DNA of 43,246 nucleotides, taken from the NCBI GenBank assembly GCA_025934375.1, contig JAICYD010000055.1, positions 1 through 43,246 of the forward strand, read 5' to 3'. The notes below the pieces were generated by a model. That model ran no database searches. It had not been told where the DNA came from and worked only from the letters and a program-made list of their open reading frames with translations. This stretch comes from Streptosporangiaceae bacterium (GTDB lineage Bacteria > Actinomycetota > Actinomycetes > Streptosporangiales > Streptosporangiaceae). Of the stretch, positions 7,815 to 16,495 are shown one piece after another (positions within the stretch are counted from its first letter, which is position 1; each line of letters opens with the position of its first letter). Position numbers and translations under genes: made by a program.

Positions 7815-8690
7815 ATGGACGTCGCAAGCCTGGTCGCGATTGACATTCACACGCATGTCCACCGCTCGATCAGTGCTCCAGGAGCCAAGGAGGACGACGC
7901 CCACCTCGCCGCTATGGCCAAGTACTTCAAGACCGACGCGGCCGCCTTCACCGTCGATGAACTGGCCGCTTACTACCGAGAGCGCAAGATGGCGGCCGTC
8001 ACCTTCATGGTCGACAACGCCAGCCAGCCGCCCGATCCCAACAAGGCGACGAACGAGGAGATCGCCGAGCGGGCCGCGGCCAACGCCGACGTGATCATCC
8101 CGTTCGCCTCGATCGACCCGCACCGCGGCGCCGAGGGGGTCGCCGCCGCCCGGCGCCTCATCGCCGACTACGGCGTGCGGGGCTTCAAGTTCCACCCGTC
8201 CTCGCAGGCTTTCTGCCCCAACGACCGCGAGGTCGCCTACCCGCTGTATGAGGCGATCGCCGAGGCGGGCCTGCCCGCCTTGTTCCACACCGGGCAGACC
8301 GGCGCCGGCGCCGGGACGCGCGGCGGCGGCGGCATCCGGCTCGGCTTCTCCAACCCGATCTACCTCGACGACGTCGCCGTCGACTTCCCCGACATGCCGA
8401 TCATCATGGCGCACCCGTCGTTCCCGTGGCAGGAGGAGGCGCTGTCGGTCGCCACCCACAAGCCCCAGGTGTACATCGACTTGTCCGGTTGGTCGCCGAA
8501 GTACTTCCCGCCGATCCTCGTGCAGTACGCGAACACGCTGCTGAAGGACAAGGTGCTGTTCGGCACGGACTTCCCGGTGCTGACCCCGGAGCGCTGGATG
8601 AGCGACCTGGAGAAGATGGGCGGCTTCCGCGATGAGGTCAAGCCCGGCATCTTCAAGGACAACGCCGCGAAGCTCCTCGGCCTCAAGTAA
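7815..8690 (+). CDS. amidohydrolase family protein (Amidohydro_2 type)
   Basis: 291 aa TIM-barrel metal enzyme (PF04909 type). The first metal motif is at residues 12-16 (HTHVH), followed by FKFHPS, MAHPSFPW and the closing FGTDFP, which provide the remaining His and Asp ligands. This family includes gamma-resorcylate-type decarboxylases and lactone or oxalomesaconate hydrolases acting in aromatic breakdown. ATG 7815 is chosen because GGAGAG lies four bases upstream and homologous proteins start just before the HxH motif. Further in-frame starts exist at 7734 and 7761. It converges with the CoA-transferase gene, with only 29 bases between. Confidence 0.85.
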   Translation: MDVASLVAIDIHTHVHRSISAPGAKEDDAHLAAMAKYFKTDAAAFTVDELAAYYRERKMAAVTFMVDNASQPPDPNKATNEEIAERAAANADVIIPFASIDPHRGAEGVAAARRLIADYGVRGFKFHPSSQAFCPNDREVAYPLYEAIAEAGLPALFHTGQTGAGAGTRGGGGIRLGFSNPIYLDDVAVDFPDMPIIMAHPSFPWQEEALSVATHKPQVYIDLSGWSPKYFPPILVQYANTLLKDKVLFGTDFPVLTPERWMSDLEKMGGFRDEVKPGIFKDNAAKLLGLK

Positions 8691-8719
8691 CCTGCTCGCT
8701 CCGACCGTCCGAGCCATGG

Positions 8720-10132
8720 TCAGATCCAGTTCTCTTGCATGACGCCGACGTCGGCGGCGACGTCGACGGTCATGCCGGTGACCGCGAGCACCTCCTCGAC
8801 GGTGAAGCCGGCCGCGATCTCCTCCAGCACGAACCGCGCGCCGGCCGCCCGGGACGGCCGCCGCAGCAGGGCCAGGTCCGTCACGATGAAGTCCACGCAC
8901 CCCGGGGTGGTGACCGGGAACGTCACCCGGTCCAGCAGCTTCGGGTTTCCCTTGGAGTCGGTGTGCTCGCACATGGCGATGACCCGCTGCGCCCCGGCCG
9001 CCAGGTCCATCGCGCCGCCGATGCCCCCGCCAATCTGACCCGGCGCCGACCAGTTGGCCAGGTCCCCGTTCCCGCCGACCTGGTAGGTGCCCAGGACGAC
9101 GGCGTACAGCCGCCCGCCGCGGGCGATCTCGAAGGAGGTCACCGAGTCGAAGAACGACGCCCCGTCCCGCAGCGTCACGAAGAAACCGCCGGCGTCGTGA
9201 TAGTCGGGGTCGAAGTTGTCGCCGCGGGCGAACTCCCCGTAGTTCAGCATCCCGTTCTCTGAGTGCAAGATCACCGGCCGCGCGGACACGAAGTTCGCGA
9301 CCTGCGTCGGCAGCCCGGCGCCCAGGTTGACGATGGCACTGTCGGGCAGCAGAGCCGCGACCCGCCGCCCGATCTGCTCCCGGGTCAGTGCGGGCTTGCC
9401 CGCGTACTCCCTCGACGACGTCGCCGGCCGGTTGGCCCGCATCGGCAGGTTCTTGATGTCCATCCGCACGGTGATCGGCACCACCCGGCTGACGAACACG
9501 CCCGGCAGGTCCACGTCCTGCGGCGCGATCTGCCCGGTCTCGACGATCTCCTCGGCCTCAACGATCGCGATCCGCGCGGCCTTGGCGAACGACACGTTGA
9601 AGTTCGCCGACCCGCCGCGGAACACGGCGTTCCCCATGTGGTCGCACCTTTGCGCGCGCAGCAGCGCGTAGTCGGCGGTGATCGCGCGCTCCAGCACGTA
9701 GGGCCGGCCGTCGAAGTACCGGATGTCCTTGCCCTCGGCGATCGCCGACCCGTAGCCGGTCGGGGTGTAGAACGCCGGTATCCCCGCGCCCCCGGCCCGC
9801 ATCCGCTCGACTAGGGTCCCCTGGGGGACCATCTCCAGCTCCATCTCCCCGGCCGCGATCTGCTTTTCCGCCTCGGAAACGAAGCCGGGCCGCGCCGAGA
9901 AGCACGTCACCAGCCGCGAGATCTGGTGGTTGTCGGCCAGCAGGGTCCCGGTCGGGAACCCGGGCTGCCCAAGCCCGTTGCAGTACACGGTCAGCCCGGT
10001 CGGCCCGGCGTCACGCAGCGCGGTGATCAGCGTCGACGGGTACCGGTGGGACACGCCGAACCCAGACAGCGCGATGGAAGCCCCGTTGGGGATGTCGGCG
10101 ACGGCTTCGGTGGCCGTCATCACCTTGCTCAC
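8720..10132 (-). CDS. fused alpha-beta CoA-transferase (3-oxoacid/acetate CoA-transferase family)
   Basis: 470 aa made of an alpha-type half (about 1-225) and a beta-type half (about 250-470). The catalytic Glu that carries CoA is E292 in the beta-half motif SENG. The alpha half has GG(T/S)ANFN and the G.S.G..A region. The enzyme would move CoA from a donor acyl-CoA to a carboxylic acid. Bacterial enzymes of this type are usually two separate subunits; the fused form resembles animal SCOT and some actinobacterial enzymes. GTG start with AGGAGG six bases upstream. It is the last gene of a run, 34 bases after an alpha/beta hydrolase, and probably activates or recycles a product of that pathway. 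Confidence 0.88.
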   Translation of the reverse strand: MSKVMTATEAVADIPNGASIALSGFGVSHRYPSTLITALRDAGPTGLTVYCNGLGQPGFPTGTLLADNHQISRLVTCFSARPGFVSEAEKQIAAGEMELEMVPQGTLVERMRAGGAGIPAFYTPTGYGSAIAEGKDIRYFDGRPYVLERAITADYALLRAQRCDHMGNAVFRGGSANFNVSFAKAARIAIVEAEEIVETGQIAPQDVDLPGVFVSRVVPITVRMDIKNLPMRANRPATSSREYAGKPALTREQIGRRVAALLPDSAIVNLGAGLPTQVANFVSARPVILHSENGMLNYGEFARGDNFDPDYHDAGGFFVTLRDGASFFDSVTSFEIARGGRLYAVVLGTYQVGGNGDLANWSAPGQIGGGIGGAMDLAAGAQRVIAMCEHTDSKGNPKLLDRVTFPVTTPGCVDFIVTDLALLRRPSRAAGARFVLEEIAAGFTVEEVLAVTGMTVDVAADVGVMQENWI

Positions 10133-10166
10133 GCCGTGCCTCCTGCCGTGGGCGATGCCAGAGTGC

Positions 10167-11153
10167 TCAATTAGTGCTGATGAGGCTGATGGGATCGGAT
10201 GAACCAGTGACGGCGCTCGTGACCCACTCGGTGATGGCCGCCGCGACCTCGGCGTTGTTCTTCTCCAGCATCATCGCGTGGCCGTTGCCGTGGATGCCCA
10301 GCTCGCCCAGCCGAAGCTCGGTGACGTCGGCGCCGCACCGGCGCAGGAACTCCGCCGTCGCGCCGCACGACGGCCCGAACCCCGAGGACTCCGCCGAGAC
10401 GACGGCGACCGGCAGGCCGCCCAGCTTGCCCTCGGGCTCCTCGGGGCCGAACGTCAGCGGCAGCGACGTCAGCCCGTGCGCGAAATGCCCGATCCCCGGG
10501 ATCGTCGTGTACGGCGGCCCGGCCGGCTCGACCGCGACGATCGCCTTGACCTGCGAGCGCCGCTCCGACGCGGCCAGCCAGCCGAACCCGCCGCCCATCG
10601 AGTGCGTCAGCAGCACCGACGGCCCGATCCGGTCCAGCAGCCCGGTCGCGCCGTCGCGCATGTCCTCATGAGCGCGCTCCAGCGACCCGCCGCCGAACGG
10701 CTCCTGCCAGGCCAGGAACGTCTCCAGCGCCGGGTCGGCGGAGTCCCCGGATCCCGGCCACTGCGTGTGCGGCGGGAATCCCTCCGGCGCGGGCCCGGCG
10801 AACGTGGCGACGAACCCGGCGTACCCGGCCGGCGGCCCCATCTCGCCGCCCCACAGCGCCGGGTGATACGGCGAGCGCCCCAGCCCGGGCCGGTCGACGG
10901 TATAGACCGCGAACCCGTGCCGCAGGAAGAGCGTGGACCAGCCCTCCCGCCCGTCCGGGGTGGTCAGCATGTCGAGGGCCTGCCCGCCGCCGCCGTGCAC
11001 CAAGACGAGCTGACCACGCGTAACGGACTGGGGCACCTGGTACTCGACATGGGTCCCCGTCACGGACTCGCCGAACGGGGACTCCCGCCGCTGGATGCCG
11101 GTGAAGAAGTGCCCCTGCTCGGCGATGACCAGCGGCTCTCGCTCCTCGCTCAT
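10167..11153 (-). CDS. alpha/beta hydrolase
   Basis: 328 aa. LVHGGGG supplies the oxyanion hole, THSMGGGFG is the nucleophile elbow (GxSxG-like, Ser after H) and the late catalytic His lies in HGNGHAMM. A long cap insertion covers about residues 95-160. The fold acts on esters, lactones or C-C bonds; nothing marks the substrate. The ATG at 11153 lies six bases after the upstream MetE-like stop codon, so translation is probably coupled. No signal peptide, cytoplasmic. It sits between the MetE-like gene and the CoA-transferase. Confidence 0.82.
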   Translation of the reverse strand: MSEEREPLVIAEQGHFFTGIQRRESPFGESVTGTHVEYQVPQSVTRGQLVLVHGGGGQALDMLTTPDGREGWSTLFLRHGFAVYTVDRPGLGRSPYHPALWGGEMGPPAGYAGFVATFAGPAPEGFPPHTQWPGSGDSADPALETFLAWQEPFGGGSLERAHEDMRDGATGLLDRIGPSVLLTHSMGGGFGWLAASERRSQVKAIVAVEPAGPPYTTIPGIGHFAHGLTSLPLTFGPEEPEGKLGGLPVAVVSAESSGFGPSCGATAEFLRRCGADVTELRLGELGIHGNGHAMMLEKNNAEVAAAITEWVTSAVTGSSDPISLISTN

Positions 11154-11158
11154 GGCGC

Positions 11159-12292
11159 TCAGCCCCAGATCTCGTCGGCGACTTCCACGATGAGCGCCAG
11201 CTTGGCCTTCTCCTGGTCGACCGTGAGCGCGTTGCCCTCGACCGTCGAGGCGAAGCCGCACTGCCCGGACAGGCACAGCCGGTCGATGTCGACGTACTTG
11301 GCGGCCTCCTCGACGCGCCGCTTGAGGGCGTCCTTGTCCTCCAGGGCCGGCGTCTTGGTGGTTACCAGGCCGAGCACCACGGCGGTATCGTCACGGACGA
11401 ACCGCAGCGGCTCGAACCCGCCCGACCGCTCGTCGTCGTACTCCAGGAACAGCCCGTCCGCGCGCAGCCCGCCGAATACAGCCTCGGCGACGAAGTCATA
11501 CCCTCCGGAGGAGAACCAGGCCGACTGGTAGTTGCCGCGGCACATGTGGATGGTGACGGCCATGTCGGCGGGCTTGCGCGCCAGCACCTCGTTGATCACG
11601 GCGACGTTGATCTCGTGCTGGTGGTCCGGGTCCAGCCCGCCGACCGCCTGGGCCTGCCGCCAGTCCGGGTCGCCCAGGAACGCGAAGATCGTGTCGTCAA
11701 GCTGCAGGTAACGCGCCCCCAGGTCATACAGGGCGAGCATCTCATCGGCGTAGGCCCTCGCGACGTCGGCGCGGAACTCCTCGATCGAGCCGTAACCGCT
11801 ACCGGTGAGGTCAACGCGGAAGTGCACCATGCTGGGGGAGGGGATCGTGATCTTCGGCGTCGCCGTGGTCACGGTGTCCCGCAGGAACGCGAAGTGCTCG
11901 CCGAAGATCGGCGTGCCGCCCTCCAGGTGGACCTTGCCGGTGATCTCGGTGGCGTTGGGCCGCCAGCCGATCTTCTTGTCCTTGGTGTACGCCGGGATCT
12001 CCATCGGCAGCAGCGCGCCCTTGCGGATGCCGCCCAGGGCGTAGATGAAGTCGCTGTGCCACTGCTCGCGGCGGAACTCGCCGTCGGTGGCGGACTTCAG
12101 GCCGATGCTCTCCTGCATGGCGACCGCGTCGCGGATGGCGGCGTCCTCGGCCTCCTTCAGGTCGTCGGCGTCAATTCGGCCAGCCGAGAAGTCGAAGCGG
12201 TCCGCCAGGCCGGCGCGGGCCGCTAGAAGGGGGGCCGGGCGCAGCAGGCTACCGACATGGTCGGCGCGAAAGGGCGGTGTAACGCGTGACAT
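11159..12292 (-). CDS. MetE C-terminal-like (cobalamin-independent methionine synthase family) protein
   Basis: 377 aa, the length of the single-barrel MetE-like proteins that lack the N-terminal half of true MetE. RADHVGSLLRP at the start, the zinc-type motif HMCRGN and the late Cys in LSGQCGFAS are all present. Stand-alone members are usually methyltransferases of uncertain substrate and often sit in degradative operons, where they may demethylate thio- or O-methyl compounds. GGAG lies nine bases before the ATG. I see no SAM or B12 riboswitch in the 46 bases in front. Coupled to the hydrolase that follows. Confidence 0.82.
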   Translation of the reverse strand: MSRVTPPFRADHVGSLLRPAPLLAARAGLADRFDFSAGRIDADDLKEAEDAAIRDAVAMQESIGLKSATDGEFRREQWHSDFIYALGGIRKGALLPMEIPAYTKDKKIGWRPNATEITGKVHLEGGTPIFGEHFAFLRDTVTTATPKITIPSPSMVHFRVDLTGSGYGSIEEFRADVARAYADEMLALYDLGARYLQLDDTIFAFLGDPDWRQAQAVGGLDPDHQHEINVAVINEVLARKPADMAVTIHMCRGNYQSAWFSSGGYDFVAEAVFGGLRADGLFLEYDDERSGGFEPLRFVRDDTAVVLGLVTTKTPALEDKDALKRRVEEAAKYVDIDRLCLSGQCGFASTVEGNALTVDQEKAKLALIVEVADEIWG

Positions 12293-12338
12293 GGGCAGTT
12301 ACTCCGTTGCGTTGCGTGTGAAGTTCTTTCGGGGCCTG

Positions 12339-13607
12339 TCAGAACAAACCATCTTCCAGGCCGAAGTGCATTCGCGCCACTTCGGTAGCCACGATGTCGT
12401 GCCGAGCCGAGATGTGCCCGGGGTAGATGGACATGTCACGGTATAGCCGCTGGAACCGGGCGCCGCGCTTGGCCGCCGAGGAGGACGCCGCGCCGAACAG
12501 CTCGCGGGTGGCCTCCATCGCCAGGTGCGCCGCCTTCTGGATCATCGCGTACATGGCCGCGTCGTCCTCGCGGGTGAACGGCTCGCCGGTCGCGTGCCAG
12601 CGCCGCGCGAGCTCGGTGTACCGGTCGCCGCACTGCAAGATGATCGCCTCGGCGCATTCCACGAGGGCGCGGGCCTGCCCGTAGTGCCTCTGGTATTCCT
12701 CGACCGTGTAGCGGGGCACCTTCGGGGCGAAGTACGTCTGCTTGGTGCGGATGATCTCCTCGTACTCGTTCAGCGAGCCGCGCGCCGTGCCGATGATCGG
12801 GATTACCAGCCCCGCGTGGTACATCGCGTAGATCCGGCCGCAGAACATCGGGTCGTCATGCAGGTACATCCCGGGGGCGGCCTTGGTGGTGTTGTGGGTC
12901 CAGTCGCCGGAGCAGGTGCAGTGCTCGGGGACGAAGACGTTGTCCACCCGCACGGAGTTGGAGCCGCTGGAGTTCATCCCGATGATGGCGCCGTCGCCCC
13001 AGTCGGGGATGACGGTGACGTTCTCGATCGGGGTGCAGATCGTCAGCAGCCCCTCGGACTCCCGGCCGGGGACGAGGGTGTTGCACATGAAGTGGGTCGC
13101 GTGCCCGACGCCGGAGCAGTAGTCCCACTGGCCCTTGACGATGTACCCGCCCTCGGTGGGGGTGGCGGTGCCCATCGGCGCGGCGCGGTGCGGGCACTTG
13201 AAGTTGCCCTCGGGGCCGAACAGCTCGACCTGGCCCTGCTCGGGGAAGAAGGCGCCGATGCCCTGCGCGTGGTGCGCGCCCAGGCACAGGCCCCACGCGG
13301 TGCCGGGGTCACCCTCGGCGACGTGCAGCATGACCTGCCAGTAGGTTCGCATATCCACGGCATAGCCGCCGAACCGCCGCGGCTGGAGCATGCGGTAGAA
13401 CCCGGCCTCGGTGAACTTCTGGTCCAGTTCCGGGGTGTGGTGGCCGATCTTCTCAGCCTCGTCGGCCTGCGCGACGATGTCCGGGATCAGCGCCTTGGCG
13501 CGAGCGATGAGGACTTCCGGCGTCAGCCCCGGCTCGGGAACCGGCACGGTACCGGCGGCCGCGGTGCTGCCCGGGGCGTGGGGGCGTTCTTGGATCTGCT
13601 CTGGCAC
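12339..13607 (-). CDS. acyl-CoA dehydrogenase-fold flavoprotein, group D monooxygenase-like (HsaA/HpaH type)
   Basis: 422 aa from a GTG; a TTG at 13643 is an alternative. The fold is that of acyl-CoA dehydrogenases, but the sequence (GDPGTAW.LCLGAHH, then W.YCSGVGHATHF, then R.YRDMSIYPGHISAR) resembles flavin-dependent oxygenases such as the 3-HSA hydroxylase HsaA, which take reduced flavin from a reductase. It probably hydroxylates a phenolic or steroid-like ring. The reductase partner is not adjacent. Within the run it lies between pyrD and the MetE-like gene; the gap to the next gene is 46 bases. Confidence 0.78.
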   Translation of the reverse strand: MPEQIQERPHAPGSTAAAGTVPVPEPGLTPEVLIARAKALIPDIVAQADEAEKIGHHTPELDQKFTEAGFYRMLQPRRFGGYAVDMRTYWQVMLHVAEGDPGTAWGLCLGAHHAQGIGAFFPEQGQVELFGPEGNFKCPHRAAPMGTATPTEGGYIVKGQWDYCSGVGHATHFMCNTLVPGRESEGLLTICTPIENVTVIPDWGDGAIIGMNSSGSNSVRVDNVFVPEHCTCSGDWTHNTTKAAPGMYLHDDPMFCGRIYAMYHAGLVIPIIGTARGSLNEYEEIIRTKQTYFAPKVPRYTVEEYQRHYGQARALVECAEAIILQCGDRYTELARRWHATGEPFTREDDAAMYAMIQKAAHLAMEATRELFGAASSSAAKRGARFQRLYRDMSIYPGHISARHDIVATEVARMHFGLEDGLF

Positions 13608-13649
13608 AGTACTGAGCCTGACCCCCTCTGTGGCCGGCCGCAAGGGGTC

Positions 13650-14855
13650 TTAGGGACCTGAAGTGCCCCGTTGTCCCAGTGGACGAGAAGCGTCAGCGAG
13701 CGGTTGTGACCAGATCACGGACGCCCTGGACGGGGAGCCCGCGAGGTCAGCGGCGAGCCCTAACGCTGGAATCACGGGGATGGGCGCGTGCGCAATTTCC
13801 GGGCTGGCCAGGGCCTGCTGGATGCGCCGGGGCCACGCCGGGCCCTCGTAGATGAAGGCGGTGTAGGCCTGTAGCAAGGTGGCGCCGGCGTTGAGGCGGG
13901 CGCGGGCGTCTTCGGGGGTCTCGATGCCGCCGGCGCTGATCAAGGTCAGGTAGTCGCCGGTGCGGGCGTGGATGCGCTTGAGGACCTCCAGGGACCGGGC
14001 CTTCAGCGGGGCGCCGGACAGGCCGCCGGGGCCGGCCGCCGCGACCGCGGCGGCGTCGTGCAGGCCGGCCCGGGCGGTGGTCGTGTTGGTGGCGATGATG
14101 CCGTCCAGGTTCATGCCGAGCGCGAGGTCGGCGACCGTGTCGATGTCCGCGTCGGCCAGGTCGGGGGCGATCTTCACCAGCAGCGGGACCCGCCGTCGCG
14201 GGGAAGCCTCATCCAGCGCGGCGCGCACGGCGCGCAGCAGCGGGTGCAGCTTGTCGTAGGACTGCAGGTCGCGCAGTCCCGGCGTGTTGGGAGAGCTGAC
14301 GTTGACGACGATGTAGTCGGCGACGTCGGCGACCAGCTGCGCGCTGGTCACGTAATCGGCGATCGCCGCCTCCTCGGGTACCGCCTTGGTCTTGCCGATG
14401 TTGACGCCGATGATCGGGACCTCGCCGGGCGAGGTGGTGGCCCGCAGCACGCGCAGCCGCCTGGCCAGCGCCGCCGCGCCGGCGTTGTTGAAGCCCATCC
14501 GGTTGACGAGGGCGCGCTCATCCGGGAACCGGAACATCCGCGGCGCGGCGTTACCCGGCTGGGGACGGGCGGTGACCGTGCCGACCTCGACAAAGCCGAA
14601 GCCCAGCGCCGCCAGCCCGAGGACGCCGACGCCGTCCTTGTCGAAGCCCGCCGCCAGCCCCAGCGGGCCGGGGAAGTCCAGCCCGAGGGCGCGCACGCGC
14701 GCCACCGGGGCGGCGGGTGGCGCGAACGCCCGCCGCAGCGCGCGGGTGCCGCCAGGGGCGCGGGCCGCCGCCCGGATCAGCCCGAACCCGGCCTTGTGGG
14801 CCTCCTCCGGCGGCAGGTGCCGCAGCACGGTGTCATACAGCGCCCGGTAGATCAC
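13650..14855 (-). CDS. pyrD: dihydroorotate dehydrogenase (quinone), class 2
   Basis: 401 aa. Oxidises dihydroorotate to orotate in pyrimidine synthesis, passing electrons to menaquinone at the membrane. Class 2 features are the N-terminal helical extension (MIYRALYDTVLRHLPPEEAH), the FMN-binding barrel, GFNNAG, NVSSPNTPGL with the catalytic Ser region, and the late SAGGI phosphate-binding motif. Length suits class 2. The GTG start has no Shine-Dalgarno site and lies six bases after a TAACGT box. It is the only housekeeping gene inside a degradative run, begins 12 bases after an SDR stop, and seems to be driven by its own promoter. Confidence 0.95.
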   Translation of the reverse strand: MIYRALYDTVLRHLPPEEAHKAGFGLIRAAARAPGGTRALRRAFAPPAAPVARVRALGLDFPGPLGLAAGFDKDGVGVLGLAALGFGFVEVGTVTARPQPGNAAPRMFRFPDERALVNRMGFNNAGAAALARRLRVLRATTSPGEVPIIGVNIGKTKAVPEEAAIADYVTSAQLVADVADYIVVNVSSPNTPGLRDLQSYDKLHPLLRAVRAALDEASPRRRVPLLVKIAPDLADADIDTVADLALGMNLDGIIATNTTTARAGLHDAAAVAAAGPGGLSGAPLKARSLEVLKRIHARTGDYLTLISAGGIETPEDARARLNAGATLLQAYTAFIYEGPAWPRRIQQALASPEIAHAPIPVIPALGLAADLAGSPSRASVIWSQPLADASRPLGQRGTSGP

Positions 14856-14861
14856 GCGCTC

Positions 14862-14867
14862 ACGTTA
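14862..14867 (-). promoter_or_regulatory. -10 box TAACGT, leaderless start of pyrD
   Basis: On the minus strand TAACGT is followed by six bases and the GTG start. The -35 region falls within the end of the SDR gene and is weak. Placement suggests an independent pyrD promoter within the run. Confidence 0.45.
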
Positions 14868-15632
14868 CTACCCTGCGTTTAGGGCGCCGTCGATCAGGTG
14901 CAGGGAGCCCGAAATGTACTCGGCCTCATCGGACAGCAGGAAGATGACGAGGTTGGCGACCTCGGTGGCCGTCCCGTACCGGCCGTGCAGCGGCACCGAC
15001 GCCGAGACCGACTCGAACACGCCGTCGGGGTCGTCGGGGTTGATCTGCTTGGTCAGGTCGCGGGCCATGCGGGTGTCGATGTGCCCCGGGGCGACGCAGT
15101 TGACCCGGATGCCGAACGGGCCGCCCTCCAGCGCCGCGCTCTTGGTCAGGCCCAGGACCGCGTGCTTGCTCGCGATGTAGGGGGAGAACGCCGCCGCGCC
15201 CTTGATCGCCGCCATGGACGCGGTGTTCACGATCGCGCCGGACCGCTGGGGCTTCATCACCTTCAGCACGGCGCGCAGGCCGAGGAACACCCCGCGCCCG
15301 TTGACCGCCCACACCCGGTCGAAGTCCTCCACCGACAGCTCGGTCATCGGCGCCATCCGGCCCTCGATGCCGGCGTTGTTGTGGAACAGGTCGATCCGCC
15401 CGTAGGCGTCGACCGCCGCGCGGACGTACCCGTCGACGTCCGCCTCCTGCGACACGTCGGCCACGACCGGCAACTGCCCGAGCTTTTCCGCCGCCGCGTG
15501 CAGCTGGTCGGCCGACCAGTCGACCATGACGACCCGCGCGCCCTCCTCAGCGAGCCGCGTGGAGGTGGCCAGCCCGAACCCCGCCGCGGCGCCGGTGACG
15601 ACCGCGACCTTCCCGTCGAACCGTCCGCTCAT
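14868..15632 (-). CDS. short-chain dehydrogenase/reductase (SDR)
   Basis: 254 aa classical SDR. The dinucleotide motif TGAAAGFG is near residue 15, acidic D after VVMV suggests NAD preference, NNAG follows, and the catalytic Ser and YIASK give the triad. C-terminal GS..IDGA(L)N is typical. It oxidises or reduces a secondary alcohol or ketone. The ATG at 15632 is one base after the preceding SDR stop (TGAGATG). A GTG at 15641 is a possible alternative. Translationally coupled with the SDR upstream, so the two may act on consecutive or alternative alcohols. Confidence 0.88.
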   Translation of the reverse strand: MSGRFDGKVAVVTGAAAGFGLATSTRLAEEGARVVMVDWSADQLHAAAEKLGQLPVVADVSQEADVDGYVRAAVDAYGRIDLFHNNAGIEGRMAPMTELSVEDFDRVWAVNGRGVFLGLRAVLKVMKPQRSGAIVNTASMAAIKGAAAFSPYIASKHAVLGLTKSAALEGGPFGIRVNCVAPGHIDTRMARDLTKQINPDDPDGVFESVSASVPLHGRYGTATEVANLVIFLLSDEAEYISGSLHLIDGALNAG

Positions 15633-15633
15633 C

Positions 15634-16476
15634 TCACGCACCCGCCTTCTCGCCTACGGCGCTCGCGATGATCGCCTCATGCCGGGCGATCACCTGGTCA
15701 TCCCACTCGTGGTCGGTCAGCAGGTACAGCCCGCCGCCGCGGATCGCGGTCACCAGCCGGCTGGCGACCTCCGCGGGCGCCATCCCGGCCGCGAGCACGG
15801 CGTGCATCCGCTCCCGCAGCTGCTCGCCGTCGGCGGAGATGTTGCCGCCGTCGTCGGTCAGCCCCGTGGGCCGGTTCCGCGACCCGTGGAACAGGTTCGT
15901 CGCGATCGTGCCGGGGCACAGCGCCGTCACCCCGATGTTCGCGCCGGCCTTTCGCAGGTCGTTCCACAAGACCTCCGACAGCGCGATCACCGCGTGCTTG
16001 GTGATGCCGTACATGTTGGCGGCCTGCACGACCGAGGTCATGGAGCACGTGTTGACGACGTGTGCCTCCTGCCCGTGCGCGAGCATTCGCGGCACGAACG
16101 TCCGCACGCCGTACACGACCGACCAGAAGTTGACCCCGACCGTCCATTCCCAGTCCCGCGCGGTCGCCGCCCAGATCGGCCCGTCCAGGTACCCCTCGAC
16201 CCCCGCGTTGTTGTTCACCAGGTGAACCGGCCCGAACGCCGCCTCGGCGGCGTCCGCGAGCGCCTCGATGTCCGCGAGCTTGGACACGTCGGTGCGCACG
16301 GCGACGACGCTAACGCCCGCGTCCTTGATCTCCTGCGCCGTCGCGTCGAGGGCGTCCTGCTGGATGTCGCCGATGACGACGTTCATCCCCTCGGCGGCCC
16401 AGCGCAGCGCGAACGCCTTCCCCATGCCGCTGCCGGCCCCGGTGACGACCGCGGTCTTGCCCGCGAACTCCTGCAT
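15634..16476 (-). CDS. short-chain dehydrogenase/reductase (SDR)
   Basis: 280 aa classical SDR. TGAGSGMG binds the dinucleotide, GD at the end of strand 2 favours NAD, NNAGVEG is present, and the active site has S with YGITKHA (Tyr and Lys). A longer loop before the end (GLTDDGGNISADGEQL) makes the substrate pocket unlike that of the SDR downstream. AGAAGGAGCTC lies before the ATG (GGAG about eight bases upstream). Twenty bases separate it from the zinc dehydrogenase upstream. Cytoplasmic; substrate unknown. Confidence 0.87.
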   Translation of the reverse strand: MQEFAGKTAVVTGAGSGMGKAFALRWAAEGMNVVIGDIQQDALDATAQEIKDAGVSVVAVRTDVSKLADIEALADAAEAAFGPVHLVNNNAGVEGYLDGPIWAATARDWEWTVGVNFWSVVYGVRTFVPRMLAHGQEAHVVNTCSMTSVVQAANMYGITKHAVIALSEVLWNDLRKAGANIGVTALCPGTIATNLFHGSRNRPTGLTDDGGNISADGEQLRERMHAVLAAGMAPAEVASRLVTAIRGGGLYLLTDHEWDDQVIARHEAIIASAVGEKAGA

Positions 16477-16495
16477 CGATGAGCTCCTTCTCGCT

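Noticed and set aside
12293..12338. SAM or cobalamin riboswitch before the MetE-like gene
   Set aside because: Only 46 bases separate it from the gene upstream and no riboswitch core is recognisable.
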